NCBI GenBank assembly: GCA_027493445.1
Contig: JAOSKU010000001.1
Location: 4,045,845 to 4,109,844 of the forward strand
DNA: 64,000 nucleotides
Direction of reading: 5' to 3'
Origin: Thermoleophilia bacterium
GTDB taxonomy: Bacteria > Actinomycetota > Thermoleophilia > RBG-16-64-13
Position 1 is the stretch's first letter. Every line of letters begins with the position of its first letter. The position numbers and the translations under genes are program-made. The notes below the pieces were generated by a model, which did not search any database, had not been told where the DNA came from, and worked only from the letters and a program-made list of their open reading frames with translations. Positions 45,447 to 53,578 of the stretch are shown here, piece by piece.

Positions 45447-45458
45447 TTTCGCTCCCCC

Positions 45459-46730
45459 CTAAGCACCGAATTCCACTTCTCGGAACAGCTTTCGAACCTG
45501 ACCCCGGCCGACCAGATCTGAGAGAATCACGTAGTTGTTCGCCTCGTGCCGAATCCGTCCAGCTACTATCGCCGGACTGATTCCAAGCTCTTGCGCGAAA
45601 AGCGTGACGGAGTCCGGGGAGCGGACATACCTGGCGAGGGAAGTCTCCCAAGTATCGCTTGGGAGAAGCGCCTCTCCAGCTACGGCATCAGCTTCCCGTT
45701 CGACCCCATCATCAGGCCCACTATCAAGGTCGTCAAAGGTAGCAAGGAGCTTTCCTGGGCGCAGGTGATTGGCCACATGTGCCAACTCGTGAAGTAGTAC
45801 AAACCAGAAGTTGTCGACTCTATCGTGACGCAGTGTGAGCCCAATGAGCGGACCACGTGCGGATAGCAGACCCGCGCCGTCAAGATGGGTTCCGGGCAGA
45901 TGTGGTTCGACCACTAACGCGATTCCGAGATCAGCTAGAGCTTCCCGAGCACGGAGCGGCCCATCCTCGTAGCGGCTCAAGCGGACGAGTTCAACCATCC
46001 AGGTGCCGGTGAGCGAACCCTCGGTGTAGTCTATCCTGAGCGGCGCAGCCTCACCCAAGTGTAAGACCCGGCTTTCCCAAGCGAGGAGAGCGTATTCGTC
46101 CAAATGGGAGCCAGCTCGCACATGCTTCCGATGCAAGGCCAACGCCGGCCGCTTTATGACGCGATGCACGTAGTCCTCAACAAGCGTATCCGAGGCCCTG
46201 AGGGCTGCGTCCAGGGAGCCCTGAAAGCCCTCAAACCAATGTCGACGGTACATCTCCCTAACCGGAAACTTGTCCCAATTGAGGCCGGATTCTGCTCGCG
46301 GCACCGCGTCTCTATGACTAGCCGCTTCATCTGTTGAGATGTCCACCCCGACGACTTTCGCGATCTCTAGCAACCTCCGCAGGCTCGCGCCCAAGTACTC
46401 GCCAGCCTCGTAGCGTTGTATCTGCTGTTCCTTCAGGCCGAGGGCCGTGGCAAGGGTGCGTTGAGACATCCCCCGAGCGATGCGCGCGCGGATAAGAGCA
46501 TCCGGTAGCTCTCGCAGGCTCGTAACTGATACCGGGTTCGGCGATCCTGTTCTTAGCTGTTCATACTCAAGAACTTGTGACTGTAGGATGTCGATCTCGC
46601 TTTCCAGGGCCTGAACGGAGATAGCGGTAAGAGCATTCGAGACGTCACCTGCTCTCACTTCTGCAAGAGCCTGCTCAAGCTTCTTGAGCTGGCTTTTCGT
46701 GATCTTGTACTGCCGCTCGTTGGTAATCAT
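45459..46730 (-). CDS. XRE regulator fused to ImmA/IrrE metalloprotease
   Basis: 423 residues. An N-terminal coiled coil (QLKKLEQALAEVR...LESEIDILQSQVLEYEQL, about 10-65) and HTH (LIRARIARGMSQRTLATALG, LKEQQIQRYEAG, about 85-120) are followed by an ImmA/IrrE peptidase: FVLLHELAHVANH (HExxH, about 313-325) and an acidic EREADAVAGEALLP as the third zinc ligand region. ImmA-type proteases cut repressors to trigger phage, ICE or toxin genes. GGAGG precedes ATG 46730. It lies between the nucleotidyltransferase-like and beta-family genes on the same strand. Confidence 0.85.
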   Translation of the reverse strand: MITNERQYKITKSQLKKLEQALAEVRAGDVSNALTAISVQALESEIDILQSQVLEYEQLRTGSPNPVSVTSLRELPDALIRARIARGMSQRTLATALGLKEQQIQRYEAGEYLGASLRRLLEIAKVVGVDISTDEAASHRDAVPRAESGLNWDKFPVREMYRRHWFEGFQGSLDAALRASDTLVEDYVHRVIKRPALALHRKHVRAGSHLDEYALLAWESRVLHLGEAAPLRIDYTEGSLTGTWMVELVRLSRYEDGPLRAREALADLGIALVVEPHLPGTHLDGAGLLSARGPLIGLTLRHDRVDNFWFVLLHELAHVANHLRPGKLLATFDDLDSGPDDGVEREADAVAGEALLPSDTWETSLARYVRSPDSVTLFAQELGISPAIVAGRIRHEANNYVILSDLVGRGQVRKLFREVEFGA

Positions 46731-46750
46731 TCTGTTCACCTCCTTCGGTG

Positions 46751-47188
46751 CTACAGGTGGATGACGATGAGCCCCTTCGATAGTCCAGTGTTCTTCTCGA
46801 CCTGAAAGTACTCTAGGAACGTGTGAGTGCCGTCGGCGAGGAGGACGGAGGGGAAGAACTCCCCGTGGTACTTCTGCTTCTGCGCCCGGCGCATGTGGCT
46901 GTAGTCGAGGAGTACTGGATCCAGTAGCGTCAGGTCAACGCCCCCTGGATCCCAGCAGGCGTCGAAGTCGCCGGGGATAGGCTTCTCGGTCACGTAGCTT
47001 CCATCAAGGTAGACGCATCCGCAGCCCGCGAGTTGAAGAGCAGCGCAGCCCCTCTGGAAGCCGTCGCACAGGATTCTGCGCCTGTCACCTCCACCGAATC
47101 TCGCTTCGATTTCGTCGAGCGTGGCCAGGTGAAGGCCAGGAGGCAGAACCTTCCATGGCGCCCCTATATCGACTGCCGCTGGTATCAC
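46751..47188 (-). CDS. DUF6932-like minimal nucleotidyltransferase
   Basis: 145 residues. LPPGLHLATLDEIEARFGG opens the protein and CVYLDGSYVTEKPIPGDFDA (about 57-76) fits the nucleotidyltransferase pattern G-S-x(9-13)-D-x-D, with D in GDFDACWD. The rest ends with HTFLEYFQVEKNTGLSKGLI. Such proteins are found next to XRE-ImmA genes and resemble toxin-type transferases (MenT/AbiEii-like), but no target is known. A GTG start at 47188 is directly next to an operator-like palindrome, leaving little leader. Confidence 0.65.
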   Translation of the reverse strand: MIPAAVDIGAPWKVLPPGLHLATLDEIEARFGGGDRRRILCDGFQRGCAALQLAGCGCVYLDGSYVTEKPIPGDFDACWDPGGVDLTLLDPVLLDYSHMRRAQKQKYHGEFFPSVLLADGTHTFLEYFQVEKNTGLSKGLIVIHL

Positions 47189-47210
47189 AACACAACAATA
47201 TCATTGTGTT
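47189..47210 (-). promoter_or_regulatory. Operator-like palindrome
   Basis: AACACAA (47189-47195) and TTGTGTT (47204-47210) form a perfect 7-8-7 inverted repeat next to the start of the nucleotidyltransferase-like gene. It is the likely binding site of the XRE protein encoded next. Confidence 0.5.
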
Positions 47211-47648
47211 ATGGGCCAGTCAAGGGAAGGCTCAGACGTGGTCACTGCGCACCGCTCAAAACGCACGATGACCTCCCGACCTCTTGGCTTGGACCAAGCG
47301 AACGCGAACCCGCTCCCGAAGGTGCGCGGCGTCGGGTGCCGAAGATATCCAGGAGCACATGTCGAAGACCGGCAGGGCCACGCGGCAGGGGCATCTTGCC
47401 AGAGTGCCATGACTGGAGCTCTCTCGTGGAGCGCCGGCTTGTCGGCTGTCGCTGAATGTCACCGCCCCGGCGCTCCGGTGGGCGGGACACCATGACCGAA
47501 TCGTGCCAATCGGACCCGTGCGAGTAGGTGCCGATTTCCGGTATCCCGCCCAGACCAGCGCAAGCGGTCTGCCTGCATCCCAGCACGCCCGTGCAGCTTC
47601 CCCGCGTTGACGGTTTGGAGGCGACGGCCGCTCCCGTGCGCGCGCGGC
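47211..47648. other. Intergenic, no gene seen
   Basis: About 440 bases between the two defence-like clusters. Short frames on both strands show no family features and no ribosome sites. Confidence 0.35.
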
Positions 47649-47673
47649 GCCAACCCGACTGGTATAGGTTGGC
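47649..47673 (-). terminator. Terminator-like hairpin after the PLD gene
   Basis: GCCAACC (47649-47655) pairs with GGTTGGC (47667-47673), directly after the stop at 47677 on the minus strand. No T run is present. Confidence 0.45.
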
Positions 47674-47676
47674 CGC

Positions 47677-50466
47677 TTAGGACGTCCCCGGAGCAGTGTC
47701 CCTCCCGGAGAAGAGATCGCTCAGCGGTTTGTCCCACCACCGCTTGGCCTTGGTCACAGGGCCCACAGGGCTTTCAGTCTTGCTCGAGAAATCGTAGTAG
47801 AACGACTGATCCGGTTCGGCGGGGTCATACATGAGAACCGAATCTGTGTGCCACGAGCCTGAATCGCTTTGGCCAACAGCCATGCGGTAGAAGTCCAAAG
47901 GTCTCGCTCGCATCCACTCGGCGAGCCCTGGGACCAGACGGTGCACGCCCCACGCCCCGCCGCGGCCCTCGATGAACAGGCACCAGGTCGGCCTGGGCGC
48001 TGCGTTACGCATGATGGGAACATGCTCGAACCAGAGCGAGCCGGGAGAGCTCTCGGTTGCGGCGGCGACAGTGTCCAATGTCTCTCGAGTATTCGTCCAG
48101 TCGGCCGCGTCACGGAGTATCGGGGCGCAGTCCGAGGGAGAGATGAGCGTGTATCGGGCGACCGCTCCGAGCGCTTGTTCAAGTTCAACCTGAGTTCGCT
48201 CGCCTGGGGCAAAACTGTCACTCGAAAGTATCGCATGGACAGTGCGTCGCGTGGACTGGTGAAGCTCGTCCTCTGCGAGCCCTCGGGCTGACCTGGCGGC
48301 CATGACGAGAGCCAGCAGGCTGCCAGGGACGACGGTGTCCTGGGCGAGAAGTCCCGCCGCCTCTGAGGCTTCTTGCTCGTGCAGAGTAGGCAAGTACTCC
48401 CCCCAGAAGCGGGTGATCGCATTGTCAATCGCGCCGATGAGGAACCCCGCTTCGAATTCAGGCCGGACTTGTGAGCGGTCGAGCAAGAGGGCCAGCAGGT
48501 GGATGATCACCCGATAGTTCCTCATGACCACGCTCAACCCCATCTGACTCGCGAAACCAGGGTCGAAGGTGCCGGCCTCAAAGCGTTTGACGAAGTTACG
48601 CAGCAGCTGCCACAGCCGACGCGCCTCTTGCTCCCGGCGCTGCTCTAGGAGCTTGGCCAGCTCAGCTGCCTCTAGCTCTGCGATGTCCTGCACAGAAGGA
48701 CCCTCAAGGGAGGGCTCCTGGATATCCGGTGGCTCCTTCTCTTCCTCTGCCACGTGCGTAGCCCCTGCTGGCCGTGTCGTAAGGCCAGAGAACTGAGCGT
48801 TGATTGACCCAAGCAAGGCGGAGAGAAGACTTCCGCCTCGGAGGGTGGCTAGCGACCCACCCGACAAATACTGCTTGTAGTGAGATGACGAACGTATGGC
48901 TTCCCAATCGATGAGGTCTCTGTCGGTGGCTCCTTCGTCGCCACATTCCGGTCTTGGCCGCCGGTCCCCAGCCACGCGGAATGCATCCGCCTTGTCTAGC
49001 AGTAGTCCGGCGGACATCTCACTGATCAGTCGCTCGATGTCGTCGTCGTTTATGTCGAGAGTGCCGAAGGTACGAGCCGCGTGACTTACGATCTTTGCGT
49101 TGATGGTCTGGTTCAGTCGCTCGATGTTACAGGCGACAATGGGGTTGGACTCGCCCAGGCCGCCCGTCTTGTCCGACCACTCCACACGGAGGGCACTGGG
49201 CGACTCAAGGATGGCTCTCAATTCTTCTCCGACTGTAACCCTGAGGGTATGCCCAACGTGGGAGACGACCGGGCACACAAAACGCTTGTCTCCAACGAGG
49301 AGACAGGCTGCCGCCTCTGATGCCATGGGCCCGGAGCAGTAGAGAGTGAGTTCCAGGCCATCCAGGGCCGCAGCTCGCAGATGCCAGGCTGACCGCTCGT
49401 CAGTCGGCTCGACCTCAGGAGACGATCTGTATGAAAGGCCCGCATCCAGTAGGTGTGTCGTCGGCTCATTGAGTCTCAGCCCGGTCCAGATGTAGTCGAA
49501 GTCGGTCGGGCTGCCCGTGAGGAGGTTGGCCATCTCCAGGTTGCCTTGACTGGCTACCCGAAGTAGCGCGACTTGCGAGAGGTTGGGGGAGCCTTGTAGA
49601 CAAAGCGATCGAGTCGCTGTACGTGCGAGCAACAGCTTTGCGTGACAATAGGGGTCGCCGCGGCCTGCTCCTTCGGACGAGTAGAGGATCAGCTGCGATT
49701 TGCCCTCCCAGTTGTCCAAAACCGCCCGCAGGGCATCCGGGTCTACCGAGGTCTGGTTGGGCTGCAGGTACACTCGGCACAGGTCGGGGTTCAGAAGCGC
49801 GAGGGCGCGCCTCAGCGCCGCAACCTTCTCATCGTAGAATGCAGCGAGCACATGCAGCTCATGCACCCGTTCGTCGCCGACTGCCGAAACGAACTGGGAA
49901 AGAAGGGGCACATCGATGTTGTGCCGCACGGATGGAGACTCATCCAATTGGGCGCGAATCCACGGGGCTCCCTCCCACATAGCCTGGATCTGGTGCGCGG
50001 CTTCGGGCTGGAACCACGCGAGGTCAGCGAGGCGTTCGACCAGCTGTCGGACTGCAATGAACTCGCGTCTGTTCCGGGGCTCTTCAGGCGTGAAGTGCCA
50101 GAGAGTGAACAACTCTTGATTGCGCGCATAACCCCCCAGGCTGAGGTTGCCGCTTCCCACAAGCATGCGGCCCTCTTCGCGGTTAAGGAGGAGTATGCAC
50201 TTCGCGTGGGCAACTCCACGTGGTCCCTGGATGCCGGAGACCAGGTATCGCTGGTTCATCGTGCGAACCTGACCAGCATGCTCCGCGACCCTTTCGCAGA
50301 TCTCTCGATACATGGTAGCGTCGCAGAGGATGACCCTGTTGCGACACCTATCGGCTAGCTGTCTCACGAGAGCGTTCTCGTAGAAGTCGAGCTGAGCGCC
50401 GAAGGTGAGTATGAGCAGAGAATCCCATGGGCCCTTTAGCTGCCCTGGCACGTTCAGGGCGTCCAC
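47677..50466 (-). CDS. Large phospholipase D-superfamily (double HKD) protein
   Basis: 929 residues from GTG 50466, which overlaps the upstream TAG (TAGTG). Two HKD motifs are clear: HAKCILLLNREEGRMLVGSG with N-L-S (about 85-110) and HAKLLLARTATRSLCLQGSP with N-L-S (about 275-300), enough for one PLD active site, as in bacterial PLD nucleases and restriction enzymes such as BfiI. The remaining 600 residues are unassigned; a charged AELEAAELAKLLEQRREQEA helix lies near 615-635. It is probably a nuclease effector, coupled to the 556-aa protein. Lipid hydrolysis cannot be excluded. Confidence 0.75.
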   Translation of the reverse strand: MDALNVPGQLKGPWDSLLILTFGAQLDFYENALVRQLADRCRNRVILCDATMYREICERVAEHAGQVRTMNQRYLVSGIQGPRGVAHAKCILLLNREEGRMLVGSGNLSLGGYARNQELFTLWHFTPEEPRNRREFIAVRQLVERLADLAWFQPEAAHQIQAMWEGAPWIRAQLDESPSVRHNIDVPLLSQFVSAVGDERVHELHVLAAFYDEKVAALRRALALLNPDLCRVYLQPNQTSVDPDALRAVLDNWEGKSQLILYSSEGAGRGDPYCHAKLLLARTATRSLCLQGSPNLSQVALLRVASQGNLEMANLLTGSPTDFDYIWTGLRLNEPTTHLLDAGLSYRSSPEVEPTDERSAWHLRAAALDGLELTLYCSGPMASEAAACLLVGDKRFVCPVVSHVGHTLRVTVGEELRAILESPSALRVEWSDKTGGLGESNPIVACNIERLNQTINAKIVSHAARTFGTLDINDDDIERLISEMSAGLLLDKADAFRVAGDRRPRPECGDEGATDRDLIDWEAIRSSSHYKQYLSGGSLATLRGGSLLSALLGSINAQFSGLTTRPAGATHVAEEEKEPPDIQEPSLEGPSVQDIAELEAAELAKLLEQRREQEARRLWQLLRNFVKRFEAGTFDPGFASQMGLSVVMRNYRVIIHLLALLLDRSQVRPEFEAGFLIGAIDNAITRFWGEYLPTLHEQEASEAAGLLAQDTVVPGSLLALVMAARSARGLAEDELHQSTRRTVHAILSSDSFAPGERTQVELEQALGAVARYTLISPSDCAPILRDAADWTNTRETLDTVAAATESSPGSLWFEHVPIMRNAAPRPTWCLFIEGRGGAWGVHRLVPGLAEWMRARPLDFYRMAVGQSDSGSWHTDSVLMYDPAEPDQSFYYDFSSKTESPVGPVTKAKRWWDKPLSDLFSGRDTAPGTS

Positions 50467-52136
50467 TAGAGGTGCCCCGCCTCCAGCAGCCGCCGGCCGT
50501 CCTCCGATGGTCCATGGGCGCTCGAGCTGAGGTCCCCACACAATCCCAGATCGACCAGGTGGTTGCTGAGCGCGGAGAACCGCGAGTTCGTAAACTCGAC
50601 GGGATTGCCATGCTGATAGAAGCGCAGGCCGTCAGCCTCACGTTCGAACCGAAACGTATTCTCGGGCATCTTTCGACTGGCGACCAGGAGGTGCTGGGTG
50701 ATGATGTAGCGATCGAGAAGTCTCGAAACCACGGTCCCGAGGGTGAGCATGGGCGCGCAGCTCCATTGCGCCAAGTCCCGCAGAAACCTGTCCAGGCTGA
50801 GCCGCTCCTCTGAGCCGAGGCACGCGAGTTGCCATTCTGGCCGCGCCATCATGCGCCTGTCGCCAAAGCGAGCCCACGTCAGCGCGAGGACGCCGACCAT
50901 AGCTGCCACCTGCACTTCAGACGAAGTGGCGCGAGCGAGATCCAGCAAGACGCTCTCATTCACGAGAGTGTCGATGCGAGCGCCATCGGTCTCGAATGCT
51001 GACTCGGCCTGGGCTTGAGTCTGGTACCAAAGGACCACTTCAGACCAGGCCGACTCTGGCCCCAGTCCCGGGACTGGGATCCCAAGGGCCCGAGCCAGCG
51101 GATCCGGCGCGGACATGTCTCGAATGCGGTCATGGAGAAGCGTCATAGGGACCGGCGCAAGGTCTCCGTTCAAGCGGATGCCGAGCTCACAGAGGCGCGC
51201 CCAGAGGGAGTTCAGTGCGAACGAATAGTACTCGCGAGCCTGATACATTCGCCAACCTCGGTGCGTTTGCAGGGTCTCGGCGCGAGGCTTGAAGCCAGCT
51301 CCGTTTCCGCTGCGCCCGAAGTATACGAGTCGTCGAAAAGTGTCCTCACTGACGGGCAGGCCCTGCGTCTGGTCGGCAAGGTCCAGGAAATAGCGAAATG
51401 AAGCGCGTCTCTCAGCAGGTCTGACGCCCGCGTGCATGAACATGTCGAGCAGGGGGACACGGTCAGGGGCGTCGCCTTCTGCGAGGGCGCACAGACAGCC
51501 TGCCTGGCCGAACTCTCGGACCGCGGTGAATGGAACGGCCTGGAAAGTCCCGAGATACCGCTGATAGAACTCAGTACCGGCGACGGCCTGCCTGAATGCC
51601 TCGGCGAGTTCCAGGCCGATTCTGGAGGTACATAGGTCAACCGCGTAGCGGGCGGTCCCACCGCCGATGAGGGGGACATCCTCATCTGCCCCGAGGATGA
51701 CTTCCAGTTCCCGCATCCGGCCACGGTAGTAGAGGCCGTAGCCACCGAGGCCAGCCTGGATATAGTCGAGGTCTGGGGGCAACGGGTCGCGCTTCTCGCG
51801 CGCCCACGTCTGTGTTGTAGAGCTGCCGACTACCGCCCCAATACCGCGGTGCGTCTTCCGTTCACATGCGTTGACCCCCACCGAATAGACCAATTCCAGG
51901 TTGCGGTAGAAGCGCTTGAATGACAGCGCATCTCGGGGGAAGTCTCGCCTCCAGAACTCATCAATGACAAAGGCGTAGAAGCTGAAATAGCGGGGATGGA
52001 TAGTGAGGGCTCGGATGCCGGGGGAGAGATGTTCAAGAACCTGGTCTTGCGCTACCGTCGCCAGGCCGAGATGGTCGAGGCCCTGGATGGGCGCGTACAC
52101 GTGTTCAATCCAAGCCGGTCTTGTCGCCTCAGCCAC
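50466..52136 (-). CDS. Unknown 556-aa partner of the PLD protein
   Basis: No known domain is recognised. The N-terminus has GLDHLGLATVAQDQVLEHLS and PGIRALTIHPRYFSFYAFVI, a pattern I associate with uncharacterised proteins in helicase/PLD defence loci. The rest is alpha-rich, with a Tyr/Gly-rich GGYGLYYRGRMRE segment near 130. It stops on TAGTG, where the PLD gene starts, so the two must be made together. It is a candidate sensor or DNA-binding partner; that is inference. Confidence 0.6.
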   Translation of the reverse strand: MAEATRPAWIEHVYAPIQGLDHLGLATVAQDQVLEHLSPGIRALTIHPRYFSFYAFVIDEFWRRDFPRDALSFKRFYRNLELVYSVGVNACERKTHRGIGAVVGSSTTQTWAREKRDPLPPDLDYIQAGLGGYGLYYRGRMRELEVILGADEDVPLIGGGTARYAVDLCTSRIGLELAEAFRQAVAGTEFYQRYLGTFQAVPFTAVREFGQAGCLCALAEGDAPDRVPLLDMFMHAGVRPAERRASFRYFLDLADQTQGLPVSEDTFRRLVYFGRSGNGAGFKPRAETLQTHRGWRMYQAREYYSFALNSLWARLCELGIRLNGDLAPVPMTLLHDRIRDMSAPDPLARALGIPVPGLGPESAWSEVVLWYQTQAQAESAFETDGARIDTLVNESVLLDLARATSSEVQVAAMVGVLALTWARFGDRRMMARPEWQLACLGSEERLSLDRFLRDLAQWSCAPMLTLGTVVSRLLDRYIITQHLLVASRKMPENTFRFEREADGLRFYQHGNPVEFTNSRFSALSNHLVDLGLCGDLSSSAHGPSEDGRRLLEAGHL

Positions 52137-52278
52137 GTTCGAAGTACTTCCCTTGCCTTCGGCATTTGTGCATCCTATCGCATAGACTAGCGCAACAGCA
52201 ACGGGTGCTTTCGACGTTTTGCGTTGTCAGTGTGGGACATGATCGGATACTGGAAAGACTCCTTGCAGTGAGGGCCGA

Positions 52279-53208
52279 TCAAACCCCGATCGCCTCCGCC
52301 ACCCTGCCCCACCCGAGATCCTCCTGGCCTTCGAGCCGCCGCAAGTAGGTGGTCGTCACTGCAAGCGACGAGTGGTCCAAGAACCGGGACACGTCCTCGA
52401 TCGACTCGCCGGCATCCCGGCGTAGCTTCGACGCCGAGTGTCGGAAGATGTGCACACCCGCGCGGGGCAACCCGGCTTTGCGCAGGTAGCCCTGGAGCGA
52501 GGCGTAGAAGGTCGAGCTCCTGACGCCCGTCCCCGCCGCCGTCGGCCACAAAGACTCCTCAGGGGACATGTCCTCCAGCTCGCACCCGAAGGCCCGCAGC
52601 GCGGCTTGGAGGGCGTCGTAGGCGGGGCGAGGCAGCTCTCTGCGGCCGGTTTTCCCGCCCTTACCCCGATACTGGTAGTAGGGGACGCCGTTGTCCAGGC
52701 TGAGGTCCCCGACCGTTAGGCGAAAGACCTCTTCGCGCCGACGCCCGGTGAGCACGAGCATCAGGATGATCGCCCGGTTGCGGAGGCCGACCGGGTTGTC
52801 GGGGATGACCGCAAGCAGTCGCCGCACGTCGTCAGCCGTGAGACCACGCGGGGGAGAGGGCGATGTCTTGGGTCGCTCCAGGCGATCGCAGGGGTTCTTG
52901 TCGACGATGTCCATACGCATGAGGAACCGAAAGAACGAGGACACGCAGGCCATGCGCGCGCCGATAGTGATGGGGGAGGGGTCCTTGCCGGAGACGCCCA
53001 CGGCGTGGGCCCAGACGAACACCTCCTGGGCGGTAACCTGGTCCGGGGTCTTGCCGAGACGCCCGAAGAAGTCCTGGAGCATGCGGGAGTAGCCCTCGAC
53101 GGTGCGGCGAGAGCCGGAGCGTCGCTCCTTCTCGACCAGGAAGGCCATGAGGGAGCGTTCCCAGCCCTCGAGGTTCTCGAGAGGGAGGGCGATGGCGGTT
53201 GAGCGCAT
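52279..53208 (-). CDS. XerC/XerD-like tyrosine recombinase
   Basis: 309 residues, normal for Xer proteins. The N-terminal SAM-like domain has VEGYSRMLQDFFGRLGK and the catalytic domain has LTGRRREEVFRLTVGDL (first Arg), a Lys in RGKGGKTGRRELP, HIFRHSASKLRRDAGES (His, Arg) and FLDHSSLAVTTTYLRR (His, Tyr). It may be the integrase of a second mobile unit or belong to the PLD cluster. GTG/ATG alternatives exist; ATG 53208 is used. Confidence 0.88.
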   Translation of the reverse strand: MRSTAIALPLENLEGWERSLMAFLVEKERRSGSRRTVEGYSRMLQDFFGRLGKTPDQVTAQEVFVWAHAVGVSGKDPSPITIGARMACVSSFFRFLMRMDIVDKNPCDRLERPKTSPSPPRGLTADDVRRLLAVIPDNPVGLRNRAIILMLVLTGRRREEVFRLTVGDLSLDNGVPYYQYRGKGGKTGRRELPRPAYDALQAALRAFGCELEDMSPEESLWPTAAGTGVRSSTFYASLQGYLRKAGLPRAGVHIFRHSASKLRRDAGESIEDVSRFLDHSSLAVTTTYLRRLEGQEDLGWGRVAEAIGV

Positions 53209-53578
53209 GGTGGTCTCCTTGGTCGGGTGACACCATGACCGCTCGCATCGGCGCGAATGTCAACTCCGGGCAGTCTGGTCTCCTTTGTGGCCGAGTCCTT
53301 GCGGCTCGTGAATGGCGGAGCCTCTTAGGTTTTGGAGAGCTTCCTCGTGGGTAGTCCTGGCTGGCTGGGGCCCGCTAGAGCCTCCTCCCTGCCCTTGTCC
53401 TACCTCGCGAGCGCTTCGGGCACGGCCGCGGCGAACGGCAGCTGGGTTGACGTGGCGGGAAGAGCACGGAACGGGCCTGCGAAGCCGCGACCGCAAAGCA
53501 AGGAATACGTGTGCGAGCTCTTCGTCCTTCCAGGAGCAGCCATCTGGGCACCCGCTCAGAGTCAGCCTGCGTTCGCCG
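53209..53578. other. Intergenic, no gene seen
   Basis: 370 bases between the recombinase and the IPCT/DIPPS gene. An open frame continuous with the latter exists but has no conserved features before MKCLIIAAGQG. A right attachment site would be expected here or nearby; none is recognised. Confidence 0.35.

Larger units (their letters stand above)
35354..53208. mobile_element. Putative integrative element or composite accessory island next to tRNA-Phe
   Basis: The region from the tRNA-Phe 3' end carries a phage-type integrase, an excisionase-like gene, primase, ParB-methyltransferase, small phage-like proteins and defence-like clusters, and ends with a second tyrosine recombinase. Putative integrase arm sites lie at 35423-35440. 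I could not find a second copy of the tRNA 3' end, so the right border is a guess. It may be two nested or adjacent elements, with extensive decay. Confidence 0.45.

Noticed and set aside
35320..53300. Direct repeat of the tRNA-Phe 3' end as right attachment site
   Set aside because: I could not find a second copy of GGTTCAAGTCCGGGTCCC by eye in the window.
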